A stretch of DNA of 64,000 bases, from positions 20,201,001 through 20,265,000 of the forward strand of contig CM072340.1 of NCBI GenBank assembly GCA_036874045.1, given 5' to 3'. The notes beneath the pieces are model-generated. The model did no database searches. It had not been told where the DNA came from and worked only from the letters and a program-made list of their open reading frames with translations. Source of the stretch: Cymodocea nodosa (lineage: Eukaryota; Streptophyta; Magnoliopsida; Alismatales; Cymodoceaceae). Of this stretch, positions 1 through 12,900 are shown piece after piece (the first letter of the stretch is position 1; every line of letters begins with the position of its first letter). A program made the translations under genes and the position numbers.

Positions 1-30
1 TAGAAAGAAAAATTCACCCCATCTTCCTCA

Positions 31-777
31 GACTATATCCTTTTATTCTTATGCTTTCATATCACCTTGTAGCATTTATGTGTTTTTGATGGTTTCTCAC
101 CACCTGATTTTCCTGACATATCCAGTCAATGCCATTTGATGGCTTAGGTTAATATAATTTGTCAGCAAGGACTTCACAAGAATATGCATAAAAATTATTC
201 TGCTGTAGAAGTAACACAACAAGAGTCAGAACATACATGGTTCATAATTGAATCATTGAACACCATCTTCCTCAATTATCATATGCTCCGTGAGCTAGAT
301 TGCAAAGCTCTCTTACCTTTGTCCTACTTGAGGCTCACTTGGTTCGTACTTGAAGTATTGCCATGACTGTTTTATGTATGTAGAGTTCACTAAAGGATCT
401 TAATTTTTTCCTAGATAATACAAATATTTCAACAAAAAATAAAGCTTTGTATGAACCATCTGTTCCCTTTTCTTGGAGGTGTTTTTGGGTCTTAGGGGTG
501 GGGATTTGCCCTTCATTTCAGATGAACAATTGATGCTCCCTTTGGTGGTTCCTAAACAAGTGCTAAGTAACACGACAATCAAGTGCAAGACTATATCCTT
601 AGTGGAATTCTTAGGCTTCCATATCACCTTGTAGCATTTATATGCTTTTGATGGTTTCTCACTAAATGATCTCCTGACATGTCCAGTCAATGCCATTTGA
701 TGACTTGGGTAATATAATTTATGTCAGCAGGGACTTTACAATAATACATGTAAAAATTATTCTTCTTGTAGAAGTAA
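31..777. repeat. Direct duplication of about 185 bp inside a TMEM33 intron (copies 31-214 and 589-777)
   Basis: Two copies in the same orientation begin with GACTATATCC and end with GTAGAAGTAA. They share long blocks such as ATATCACCTTGTAGCATTTA and GTCAATGCCATTTGATG, with scattered substitutions and small indels. They are separated by about 375 bp of unrelated sequence. Neither copy has TG..CA ends or clear coding content, so this looks like a segmental duplication rather than an LTR pair. The rest of 1-923 is intron with no gene that I can support. Confidence 0.7.
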
Positions 778-923
778 GATGTAAACATCCATGCTTGTAA
801 GTGAAATCATTCAATTGATTGAAGATATTTGCCTGCATAACTCTGTACCATGCTATCGCTTGTCTGCATGCCACTTCAAGTTAATTTGATTTATATGCAA
901 CACTAATGTTTTTTGTTTTGCAG

Positions 924-3326
924 GTGCTGATTGTGGCTTTGCTTGGAATCCTTCCAATTGTTCCTAGAAATCTTGCAAACAAAGCTTGTCGGCTATCTTT
1001 GTTTGGGACAGCATGTTCCTCTCTATACTCTCTTTATATTCTTTATGGGGTAATGTTAATTGTACTCTCTTTATGTTTCTGTCGGAAACTAATCAGTGTG
1101 TGTCTATTAAAAAAAACTAAACACTTTTTTTTTTTTTCAGAAACCCAGGGCATGGAAACTGCAAGCTATTCAAGCATGGTTTCAATCCATTGTTACAACC
1201 AAGGATTTCATGAGCTTTGTTTACTGTCTTGTGTTTTTCCCCTTCCAAGTGAGCTTCAAATGTGAGTGCATCTCTCCGTTAGCATTAGTGTTGCCATTTT
1301 CTTGAGTAAAATTTCACAGCTCATGCTTCAACATCTTGTTCCTATAAATTGTGCTGATTTTTACTGCAGTTGCTATGCTGCCTTTGCTGTGTCGTGCCCT
1401 TGTACATGATGCCAAGTTCCTAAAGAGAAATTTCATCCATTCTCCCTTGTACAGGTAAACAACTTAGCTTTTTTTAGATTAACTAGTTGATACGAAACAC
1501 CCTATTTAAAGCTTATACTTGAGACTTGAGAGAGTGACTAGAATGTTTTATTCCCAACAACAAAAACTCATTGTTTGCATCCAAATAAGTTAAGAGGCTT
1601 TAAAGCTATTTTGATCTTTCCATCTACCCTAGAACACATAAACAAAATACTGACATTCATGTGCGATCAATTTCTCTATCATATAATGGTAGTCAACCCA
1701 AGTGCATTGAAACATTGTATTTTGGAAGGTGTCAAAAAGCATAAGTATTGAAATTTAGACAGTCATTTCCATCTCAAATCTTCCTCCATTAGATAGTAGT
1801 GCAAAAGCACATAAAGAGCATTCCTTCATAATATATGCATGCAAAAGAATCTGATTAGAAATTATCATCTGAAATGGTAAATTATCATTCTCACTGAATT
1901 CTTTCTTGTAGTCGTGAACATTATGTCCCTTTTTTCGAAAACAGTGAACAATACGTCATCTTTGTTTGTATTAATGTGTACATGGGAAGAAATTGTAATT
2001 GGGTTTCAATCAAACTATTAACTACACTTAATTTCTCTTTGTAATCATTAAGAATTAAGTACATATGTAGATAGAAGAAAGTTTCCTTGGATTTTATTCT
2101 TGAGGCTGAGAGTTTGATTCTCATTTTCAGGGTGTTATTCTTGTTAACCATTCAGGTCAAGCAAAATTTCCAAACCTGATAAAAAGCCTTCAACTGCCAA
2201 TATCATGATGATAGTAATTGGTAGGTAACTGATGAGCTTTGCATCACATAATGATAAAGATATAAAATTTAATTCCGCACAAAAAATTTAAAGTTTGGCG
2301 TTCAAGTTGGTCGGAGGTTTTAATGATAAATTATTGGAATATTGTTTGAGAGTTACCCACCTACCAACATTAGCCTATATGATTTCTCAAAGAAGTAGAA
2401 TAAACAATATTTATCTGATGCATTGCTTTTCTCCTTTTCTTTTTTCCTAACTTAAGTTCCATGATTTTGCAACTAAGTTTCAAAACTGAACGGTTTAACA
2501 GGAGATATTTGGAGGAAATATGTGTTTGGGTAGAGGCGAATGCAACTACATTAAGCATCTTGAGTTCAAATGCTGAAGTTGCAGTGGGGTTCCTTTTAAT
2601 CTTGTCAATATTCTCGTAAGCTATTCATTGTTTTGTTTTTCTGAATTTCACTTGGTTCTCTACAAACTTCTATATCTTATTCAGCATGGACTTGTGTGAT
2701 ACAGGTGGCAGCGCAGCATAATACAGACCTTTGTGTACTGGCATGTATGTCATAGAGACGCCTGTTTTGTTATACTGGTTTATTCAGCTTGTGGCACTCT
2801 CTATTTCTGAATTTGAAATAATGTCAATCAACCTAAATAATAAAATTCTATGTAGGAAATATCATTACTCATTTTCAAGGCCTACATTTTAAACGAACGA
2901 CTGATAAAAAGCTATATTTTTCAGCTTTTACGTACCTTACGTGTAAGAATTTACTTTTACTGTTAAAATGAGAGTAGTATATTTCAGCATTTAAAATTGC
3001 AAATATTGCATTTTCCTAATTGTTAGAGTTCTTATCAACAATTCGTACAAATCTTGGATGATATTAAATGCTTACACCTATTAAGTGGTCTTGTAACTTA
3101 AATTGCTAACAATTGTTCTCCGTTTACTTTCTTTTTGTTTCATAATGTGTTTACTTTTCTTGCTGGATGGCAGCTTTTGAAACTCATGTATCATGCTCCT
3201 GCAACTGCTGGTTATCATCGAAGCATTTGGGCAATGATCGGTCGGACCTTGACCCCCGGTATCCAACACTATGCACCGTTCTTGAACACTCCTCTGATGG
3301 CTGTCCAGAAGTGGTGGTTCCATTAG
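924..3326 (+). CDS. TMEM33/Pom33-family membrane protein, 3' part (5' exons lie left of the window)
   Basis: Six exons can be read in one continuous frame: 924-1049, 1141-1261, 1370-1454, 2502-2615, 2705-2744 and 3174-3326 (stop). Every junction has GT-AG borders and keeps phase. The product is a multi-helix membrane protein. It contains VLIVALLGILPIVPRN, then a WKLQAIQAWFQSI stretch, a hydrophobic segment after TTKDFMSF, a LVHDAKFLKRNF loop, and a final hydrophobic segment before the HAPATAGYHRS..W tail. This pattern is what I know from the TMEM33/Pom33 (UPF0121) family, which shapes ER tubules and associates with the nuclear envelope and pores; the function here is inferred from family. The N-terminal exon or exons are outside the window, so this copy is 5'-partial. 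The C-terminus ends in KWWFH. No frameshift or internal stop is seen in the exons present. Confidence 0.82.
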
Positions 3327-3778
3327 CCTAAATTGTTATAGGGGAAAATAGGAAACATTGCGCCTTTTGATCCATGGAGACATTGAGGCGTGCATGCACC
3401 AACCGAAGCGGAGTCTTGACCGCACTAGCCTTGTATTGTTGTTCTTGCAAATGGAAAAATTGACCCAGATCTGTTCTCTAGAATGATCGGTCGGCCCTGC
3501 CCGCGATTTCGATATCATCTCATTACTTAATTGCAGTTCCGGTTTAAGAAACAGATTTGACATCTGACTGGTAGTTCATAGTACTAATAATAATATTTCT
3601 TACGATAATGTTGTTGATGTACGTTGAGCTGTGAATGGTGGATATTGTTAATGTTCAATATTTCCGACAATTTCGTTGATAAACTCGACTTTTGGCATCA
3701 TCTTTTCGTTGGATTCCTAGACTTAGCTTGGTTCCGTGATAAAGTATCGACAGATAAACAGCAGAGTACCTGTCCCCA

Positions 3779-3781
<3 letters not shown>

Positions 3782-3818
<37 letters not shown>

Positions 3819-3831
3819 ATATATATATATA
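3782..3831. repeat. Compound microsatellite (CT)n then (TA)n
   Basis: About 15 uninterrupted CT units are followed by a short CTAT bridge and about seven TA units. It lies in the spacer downstream of the TMEM33-like gene. Confidence 0.9.
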
Positions 3832-4080
3832 CGTGGTATATGGTTCTTGTACGCATGTTATTTTGACCGATTAATTTTAACAAGTGCAATGTTGCACTGC
3901 TAGTAAATATTAATCACAATAACTTATTTGATCAACTAGACGGTACTTTAATATATATATACACAAATTCACACCAGCCAGCATCAAGCACCTGCGTTGG
4001 CAATACTAACTTGTAACACATTCATGTTTGTAAACTTGAAGGAAATAAATAAAATCAGAGGAAGCCACAAATTAATTTAC

Positions 4081-4139
4081 AGAAAGAAAGAGAGAAAGAG
4101 AGAGAGAGAGAGAAAGAGAGAGCGAGAGAGAGAGAGAGA
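4081..4139. repeat. (GA)n/(GAAA) microsatellite upstream of the calmodulin-like gene
   Basis: Nearly 60 bp of interrupted GA and GAAA units lie about 330 bp upstream of the calmodulin-like ATG. GA/CT tracts are common in plant core promoters and 5' UTRs and can bind BBR/BPC GAGA factors. A regulatory role here is only inference. Confidence 0.85.
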
Positions 4140-4467
4140 AGCCATCCGTGCTATTTGGCCATCCACATACCATACATAGCCATTTACAAAATTATCTCAA
4201 CCAGACCCGATCCTTGCGTCCTCTACACCACACGGTTTTCCAGTTGTGGCCTTCCAATACTACATACACCCCATCGACATACACGTCTAATTGACCCCGA
4301 CAACCACCACCACTTCAATAACGAGAGTCAAACATCAACAAGACCCACAGCAACAAACCCAGAGCAAGAAGAATAAGAAGAAGAGACGCCAAGGAAGGAA
4401 GAAGGAGAAAGAAGGAAGGAGGAGGAGGAGAGAACAAGTTAGTGGCCTTCATTTTATTAATCCTTCC

Positions 4468-4968
4468 ATGCAAATGATGAAAAGAAGTGGTCTCCTTGAG
4501 ACCAACCACCTCAAGCAACTACGGGAGATCTTCGCACGCTTCGACATGGACTCCGACGGCAGCCTCACCCACCTGGAGCTGGCAGCCCTCCTCCGCTCCC
4601 TCGGTCTCAAGCCCACCGGCGACCAGATCTACGCCCTCCTCTCCAACATGGACTCCAACCGCAACGGCGCCGTCGAGTTCGACGAGCTCGTCGACGCCAT
4701 CGCACCCGTCATGACGGAGCGGACCCTTGTCGACCAGGAGCAGCTCATGGAGGTGTTCCGGACGTTCGACAGGGACGGAAACGGGGTCATCACCGCGCCG
4801 GAGCTGGCCAGGTCCATGGCCAAGATGGGTCACCCCTTGACATTCCAGGAGTTGACGGAGATGATGAGGGAGGCCGACACCGACGGCGACGGTGTCATTA
4901 GCTTCTCCGAATTCGCCACCATCATGGGTAAGTCGGCCATCGAGTTCCTGGGCTTGTCCGTGCCTTAG
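4468..4968 (+). CDS. Calmodulin-like protein with four EF-hands (CML15/16/18 type)
   Basis: This is a single intronless exon of 166 codons. I start at ATG 4468 (MQMMKRSG), because further upstream the frame runs into low-complexity K/R/E sequence encoded by the purine-rich leader. Four canonical 12-residue calcium loops are visible: DMDSDGSLTHLE (26-37), DSNRNGAVEFDE (62-73), DRDGNGVITAPE (101-112) and DTDGDGVISFSE (137-148). Each has acidic residues at loop positions 1, 3 and 12 or their usual substitutes. The stretch LELAALLRSLGLKPTGDQI and the closing AIEFLGL are typical of the plant CML15/16/18 group. The protein should act as a calcium sensor in cytosol or nucleus, with no enzymatic domain. 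Third codon positions are strongly G/C, unlike all other genes in the window. A 161-aa antisense frame over it is a composition artefact. Confidence 0.93.
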   Translation: MQMMKRSGLLETNHLKQLREIFARFDMDSDGSLTHLELAALLRSLGLKPTGDQIYALLSNMDSNRNGAVEFDELVDAIAPVMTERTLVDQEQLMEVFRTFDRDGNGVITAPELARSMAKMGHPLTFQELTEMMREADTDGDGVISFSEFATIMGKSAIEFLGLSVP

Positions 4969-6989
4969 GTCGCCTCTTCGACGGTCGCCGCCGTTCTTCC
5001 ACATTTTTTTCTCTTTCTTTTCTCGAGTTTTCTAAGTTTGACCTCATCATCGGCTTTGAGTGGTGGAAAAATGCTAACTTCCCTTTTTTTTTTCTTCAGA
5101 ATTTGTGTTTCTTGCATGTTTACCCTTACGAACATGTACATTTACAATTACCTCCTTACAAACTTGCGTATTTTAATTTCCTAATTTTCACTGTTACGTG
5201 TGAAAATATTTATGAGTTATGTAAGAAAATACAAAATTTATAAGAGTCGTGTGTAAAAGTGTCATTCTGAGTTGTACATAAATCTTTAATGTACTCTTAT
5301 CCCAATACATATTCCAGCAGATTATATATAATACACACATTGCCGACTCCACTTCCCTTTTTAAATTGACAAACTTATATAACAAAACATATAAACCTAA
5401 TTAATCAACTCGACTGTAGTTGACTTTTCTTTTTCTGCCTATAATATATTTTCACATTTCATGGAAAATCATAGAAACCTTGAGCGTAACCAATCTTTTT
5501 TTTTTTGGATGGGGAAACAGAATACATCTTCCAGAGTATCTGATGTTTGACCATGTTTGCGTCTGATTCTCATTTCAATGACATGAGAATTCATTTCTTG
5601 CTAGTACTGTCTTTTTTTTTTAATTTAAATTTAATACCTTGTTTCATTATTAGCCTTATGATATTATAAAGCAAAATTATATTCACGTGAATCACAAATT
5701 ATTTTTCAAAAAAATAAATTGTAATTTAATACTTTTTTACATTTCTCTTTTGAGCAGAGATAAAGATCTTAAGAAATACTGCCGGCTAAATTACAATAAC
5801 TTAGTTGACCAATAATAACGATGTTTTGTTAATATTCAAATCATAATAAGCGTAAATATCGCCACCATCATAAAAAACCAGATGCTCCGCACCGTTGACA
5901 ACCAATGTTCAAGCAACTTTATTTTGAAAAAAAAAAAAAAAAAACCAAATGTGTTATATTAGCCAGCCGATCTCGCCAACTCAAGCTAGCTTGATCAATC
6001 TGAATAAAAAAGAGAGCCAGGTTGATCAAAGCTAAAGACCAAAGGTCAAGCTGGGCACATGCCCCTGTGGATTGTTGATCACCATTATTATGATCGCCAC
6101 CACCAACAATCACATGACACTCTCGTCGATCACCGACCAACGTTGTTGTTGTCAATCATTAATTATCACTACCATTGTTGATTTCCGCCGCTATCATCGG
6201 TCACAGCCATCGTGGATGAACATTGATCGAAGGAACGCAAGTTTTATTAAGATGATGCAGATGCCCCCCAATTGTTCTGGCGTTCAGCAAAGACAGACCA
6301 GGACAACACTACTGAAGAAATCAAGCTCATTGCATTGGATGGTAAAGAAAAAGGGTCATTGCCATGTTAAAATCTTTTTGATTGATAGAAATGGTGACCC
6401 GTTACTGGAACATTTCTATGTCGATCAAGCAAACGGACCTCAACGCCTGCATCCAATGACATAAATCAACCTGGTGAGGATTTGAAGCATTCATGTAGAG
6501 CAAAACAACAACCAGAGTCTTCAGATTAATACATTCCTCACTATCTGATATGCAGCTGGGATATCAAAGAATTTACAGTAGGTGTTTACATGTCTGAACT
6601 AATAAATATCCGATGACAATCCTGAGTTCCTAACTAGTTTCGACAAAGAGAAGGAGAAATTGCTATGATAGAGGAAGAAGAAGGAAGGTATCTGACATGA
6701 AAAATAGAACCTATGGACGGGGTTGGGGAGATATGAAAAATTGAACAAATGCAACCTTGAAATAGCTGGTAGTTAAAATTTACGTCATTATGCCCAACTT
6801 TGTACATTCCACTTACAACAGCCTGTAAAAATTCAAGCTAGGGTGAGGTTGGTATGGGCATTCTCAGCTTGGAGTAATCTTAGATGTCTGTATTTCATGT
6901 AAGGTAAGTGGTGCCATTCCCCGTCTGGGGTTGTAGGCTGCTAATAAGATGTATGATACACAAAATGAGCCTACCAAAATGGAAAAGTA
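4969..6989. other. Intergenic spacer between calmodulin-like gene (+) and P4-ATPase gene (-), tail to tail
   Basis: This is AT-rich sequence containing the 3' UTRs of both genes, with homopolymer runs near 5088, 5500, 5610 and 5927-5943. Open frames around 5919-6464 are short, low-complexity and overlap on opposite strands. I see no domain, repeat structure or splice pattern that would make them genes. Confidence 0.55.
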
Positions 6990-9900
6990 TCAAGAGGTGC
7001 GTTCGACATGTATTCTGCGTTTTACTTGGCTGGCCTTTGCTTCAAGCCGAGCAGTAAACCCCACAGTGTTGTGCCTCAACGACCCCTGTCGTATCATGAT
7101 GCAGAAGTTTGGGTCATCGGAGTGTCCTCCCAACCTGAACCACTGGATCATTTCATGGTACATGGGGAAGAACCACATCTGTAGTGTAGAATAAGAAAAG
7201 TACGGCACTAGAGTAGCGACCACAACAAAGAATGTGACCACCCAATAGGAAGCTGCAGGAGCGCAGCCCTCGATAAAAACCATGAATGCAGTTGTTGATT
7301 TGGCTGGCGGGATAGCACCGTAGGCTAACAAGAAGAGATACCACACAGCAATGCTTCCCCATATGAAGATGTGCTGTATCATCGTGAAGTACCGTATGTA
7401 CAGAGCCATTTGACAGTTCACAACCCAAACAACACATGTGTACATTGCCACGCCAAGAATCTGGAAGTCAACGATCTCCCCACCTTTTCGGAATGCTTGA
7501 TTCTGAAGTGCTTTTGTGCAGAAAAAGAAGATGATAATAGCATTCAAGGCACCATTGAACATCCACCCAAGTATCCGAAACCAGCTAAAGAGACGATTTT
7601 GAACACCTTCTTGGTAGAGCAGAGGGAACTGCATTACAAGTTTGATTACAACACTTCAGAGAGTTTAAGCACTTTTGCCTTGGAATTTGGTAAAGATTAT
7701 GCAGTTACGTAAAATAGAAAGCAGAACAAATACTAAAATGACCATGAATGTAGAGTTAGAATGGAGACAACTAAATAACACCGATCCCACTTTACAACTG
7801 TTACATATATCTAACCATTTATGTTGATCAAAGAAGCTACAATATCCATGGGACTAATAGGTTTGGGCAATTTAAGAAGCAATAACATCAAAAAGCACTT
7901 CATGCTTTCGTTTTACTAATAGCAGTCATGTATATTTAATTTTGGAAGATATCACGGGAAATCTGTAAGTTTTTCTCTTGCTCTTTTATCTTATATTCTT
8001 TTAAAGATCCCCTCCTTTGTGCCAAGACTCTGCATGGCCCATAAATAACAAAAAGGCAAATCTATGAAGAGAGGAGTTGCCACAAATAAGCTGTAGATAT
8101 TCTTCTAATACTTGATCATTGAAAAGAGTATAGCAAGAAAGGACGGAAACAACCATACAGAAAAAATATTTCATGAAATCATCACAATTTCAAAAATGAC
8201 AGATGGCAGCAAAATTCAAGTTTTCAATTATGCAGAAATATAGCACCATATTGAAAAGGGCAATTTTGTTCATAGTTTTCGTGGAAGTATTGAGATGAAA
8301 AATGAAGTATATACCTTCAAGCAATATCTTGCCGAAACATCTTGGTCGAATACACCCAAAGCAATCACAGGAAGTGAAGTAAAGAAGACATTATACAATG
8401 CCAAGAACCAGTCATTATACGCAGCTTGCCCAGAGAATGATGCATATGCCTCAAACAAGAAAACAGTGAAACCAAATGCAACGTTCTTGTAGAAAAAATA
8501 GCATATCTGTGGGCAATAGAAACAACATAGCTGTCATAATGGTAATACAATAGAATTATATTGCAAAGCAATGCTCCACTAGTGTACATACCATTGATGT
8601 GATTCTTTGGTAACACCAATGACCATGCACAAGCAATAGCCGTTCCAAGAATCGAAATTGAGCAATAGCAACATCACTTGACATAACAGCCTAAGATATC
8701 ACAGTCAACACAAAAAGCAACAAAAATGATCAAAATTATGATGAATAATAGGGAAAAACAATATCATGGAAATACAACACGTCAAAAGCTGATTAAGGTT
8801 ATCTAACATGTTTCACTCTAAAAGATCCTTAAACACAATGAAATTGCTAGGTTACTTCGTTTATGCACCTGCATTCCTTCAACACCACTGATACCGACTC
8901 CTATATCTGCTTCTTGAAGCATACCAACATCATTGGCCCCATCACCAATGGCTAATGTTGTTTTACGAATTCCAGATTTTACCAATTTTGTGACCTGCAT
9001 TATTTTCAATAAACATATTAAATATATAAATATAAGTACAGCTATAACAAAATCCTCTAAAAGGACTTACAAGAGCCTTTTGTTTAGGTGATGAACGACA
9101 GCAAATTACAGAAGCACAACTGACTGCCAAATCAAGAAATATGTCTTTCACACTGTTTCCCAAAGCATATTCAAGTGATTTTCCATCAATGATTAGAGCA
9201 AATGTTTCACTACTTGATGAAGTAAGAGTTTCCCTTGCCTCAGTTATCTGCCGAATGACACTTTGCTTTGATGCCTGAATAGAGCAAGCTAACATGTTAG
9301 TTACATAAATCATTTCTTTCGATTTCCAAGAAAACACAACTTTTATATTTATTCTATTTGAATATGCATTTTTTGATAAGTAAATTGGATGACTATCATT
9401 AAAGTATAATAAAATTCAACCAAAATCAGAACCCTTCCCAGAATGATCAAGAAGATCAATCAGGGGGTGACGATGAGAAAAAATGAAGAAGATATTTATT
9501 CTATTTGTTGAAATTGGTCCAAAGTGGCCAAGTCATGTTGTCCATGTATAAAAATAAATAAATTTGTCACGCAATGGAAAATTCAGTTTCATTCAACCTG
9601 CATTCTCTCTCAACAAAACCCAGCTCCTGGCTGGTAAGTTATTTAAGGAATTAGATCAAATTACAATGTTAACATTTGCATCTATATGTGAAAACAAAAA
9701 TAAATTACTAAAACATGTATATCAATAAATCTGATGCAACACACAAGTAATGTGATCGGTATCTTCAGTTGTATTGACGATCTCCTAGGATCCATGAAAT
9801 AGGTCAACACTAGAAAAGGATTAAATGTTTTTTGTTGATTCTATGCATTTACTACCACCAACAGTTTTCGGTGTGGTGGAATAGAAAATGGGACACCATA

Positions 9901-12900
9901 AGCAAGTGTCATGGCTGGACAATTTTCCTGTATTTTTTGCCAGGCTAAAGTCTCTTTACAGCTAATCATCTTTGTTTACATTATTTATTCCAAATTATGT
10001 CAACACTCTGACCTGCAGGCTGCGTGATGGAAAATTAATTGCAAATTTCCAACATCATTATATCTGTCGAAGTTAATTTAATAGTATGGTACCAGAGTCA
10101 TTGCCTGGATATATGGAACATCAGAAAAAATGAATAGGTTTTGGTATTCGTCATTATATCAATGGCTGGGACAACCATTTTTTTTTTGTATTACAAAAAA
10201 TCATTATGTTTTCTCAATGATTTTCTACTTTCTGAAGTAGTTTCACAGCTTATTAATTTTTTCGAATTTTTAACAAGAAACTGCTACAGTTTAGAAAGAT
10301 ACATTATTCAAAATATGAAGTATCTAGTGAAGCTACCTTAGAAATAGCTTCCTTGTCCCCTTCTTTCTCTAAGGCTTTAATTTCTGGCATCTCAAGGTTG
10401 ATAATGATCTGTTTCATTCCTTGTCTTAGTAGGCTACAAGCAAAACTGCAAATTCCATATCACTTAAATCAGATGTGAAAAATAGAAGACACAACTTATG
10501 AAATAGTAAAAATACCATTGTAGATCATACCCTATGTTAATGGCAGTTTCCATCTTATCCCCAGTCAATACCCATATTTTTATTCCAGCTCGGGCAAGCT
10601 TATCAATGCATTCAGGAACCTAAATTGCATAAGGGTGTCAGAAAAGGCATTGATAAAATAGCAACCTATGTGCTTGTCTCTGAGCATGTCTTTTTATATA
10701 CACCCACCCCATTCTGCAGTTTGTCTTCAACAGCTGTGGCACCAAGAAGAATTAAATCCTTTTCTATTAACTCTGCTGCAGCATCAATTTTCTCATCTCT
10801 GTCTGCACTGACTGAAGTCTTGGCCTCCATGAATATGTTCTTGAAATTAGCATATTCTTGTTCATCAAGTTCCCGATATGCAAGTACAAGGGTTCTCAAT
10901 CCAGCATCTGCATACTCATTAATATGATCTCTTGTTTTCTCCTCGAACATCCTTCCATTTGTGGCTAGACGTTCAAACATAACACTGGTGACAAAGAACA
11001 AAAATTGCATCAGGAAAACAAACAATAAATGCACATAAAGTAGTAAATCAAGTATAACACATCTTAGCAATTGGAAATTTTATGGTTACCAGAAGATCCA
11101 GCATACCTGTCAGCACCTTTGCTAAGCAGCAGCAACTTCCCCTCTTTGTTTCTGACTATAACTGACATTCGCCTACGAGAGCTTTTAAATTCCAAAATGT
11201 TTAAGAGCTCGTATGATCTGTGTAAACATAAAATGTCACAAGGACAAAGAGTGGAAAATTATGAATAGAAACCAAAAAAGTTGTGATACATGGTAAACTG
11301 CCACATGTGAGTGCAAGTACAAACTGACCTTTCAACTTTGGTTCTGTGGCTAGGATCAAGTTCATTTATGTATATACTTGTTTGTGTTCTTTGATAGAAC
11401 TCAAAACCTAGTTCTCTCCCTGCTATTACAAAGGCTGCTTCATCTGGTGATTCAGCTTCATATGATATTTTCCCTGAATCTTCATCCACTTCGGGTATGG
11501 CAGTGTGGCAAGTTGCTAACAAGCGAAAAAACATTTGAATAACATCTGAATGAGATTCATTTACCCAATTACCATCCATGATACGTTCATCCTTGAAATT
11601 GAAGCTCTTAACTGCAGGTGTTCTGACCACATGACTATCATCCTGATCTTCCATTTCTAGCCCTTGGGGCAATGGTGATCCATTTCTTCTAGCCAATGCT
11701 CTCTCGACCTCTGTAATCCCATGACCATAAGCTATGCCAGCAATAGAGCATTTAATAAATTCCATGGAATTACAGGTCAATGTCCCAGTCTTATCTGACA
11801 GGATTGTGTCAACTTGACCAAGCTCCTCATTCAAGTTCGACGTGCGAGCATGTGCTGGTTTGTCAGCATCCTCATAGTACATCCTAATATCTTGATTGAT
11901 GAAAATGCTTTGTAACATTTTAACAATCTCTATGGAGACATACAAAGAGATTGGAATGAAATATCCATACAGTATCATTGCTGTCAGGAAGTGCAAAATT
12001 GCTGCAACTGGTGCTCTTCTAGGATCAAAGTAAATGGTGCTATTGTCTGGTCTAAGATACCATCGTTTCATTCTGCTGCCATCTATATCCCTCTTTGTTA
12101 CAATTCCAAAGAAAACTGATCCAACACTGGAGATCACAACCAAGAGAAGCAGCAAGAGGTAAATGATTTTATCCATTTTCTTTTCAACTTTGCTTCTCTT
12201 GGATGGTGGGTCAGTTGCATTTTGCCTTACTTTAGTATCATGACCAGTAAATATTACAGCTCCATAGATGTAGTCTGTATTACGAAGTTTTGAGTCCCTA
12301 AGTAGAAGTTGTTGTGGTGAAAGAGGATACTGTTGCTCTTTATACCCCATGGTTCCCACAAAACTATAAAGGTTGGCATTTGGATCTTCACATGTTACTT
12401 CAGCGGTAAAATGTTCAAAAGTAGAATCATCTTGAAAGTCAGAGGAAGTGACTTCCAGTGCTTGCTTAAGTTTTAAATTTGTCTCTCCATCAAGATTCAT
12501 AGTTTCAACATAGCAAATGGAATCATCATAACTAGAAGAAACCAAGAGAAGGTCAGCAGGAAAGAAATTATCCTTCTCCACCTTTACAATGTCCCCAACT
12601 CTAAGATTCTTCCATTCAGTAAGATCAAATTTGCCATCACCAATGTGTATTAGAACCTTTCGATTGTTAACTTCATTATCCTACATAAGATAAATGTGTC
12701 AAATTTTAGATTTAAAAATAACAATCAGGAATGTAAAAACATCAAGCATGACTTGAAAAAATGTTTAGATAAGTAATCTTTGGGTAGAAAGTTTAGAAAC
12801 ATAACTTTTCAATCAAGGTAGAGCAAAATCAACCACAAAAAATTTACAGCTTAAAGTTCAAAATACTAGTAACAACTCAACAAGTTACCATCATTTGAAG

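Larger units (their letters stand above)
3327..4467. other. Intergenic and UTR stretch between the TMEM33-like and calmodulin-like genes
   Basis: This stretch holds the 3' UTR of the TMEM33-like gene, then two microsatellites (CT/TA at 3782-3831 and GA at 4081-4139). The last roughly 200 bp are purine-rich and are probably the 5' UTR of the calmodulin-like gene. A 10-bp word GATCGGTCGG occurs both in the last TMEM33 exon (about 3237) and again in the 3' UTR (about 3484). No further gene is seen. Confidence 0.6.

Noticed and set aside
4519..5004. 161-codon open frame antisense to the calmodulin-like gene
   Set aside because: It is an exact shadow of the GC-rich coding strand, has no recognisable domain, and the sense strand has four perfect EF-hand loops.
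5919..6464. Two mid-size frames on opposite strands in the spacer
   Set aside because: Low-complexity Thr/His/Ile-rich translations overlapping each other, without domain, splice or repeat evidence.
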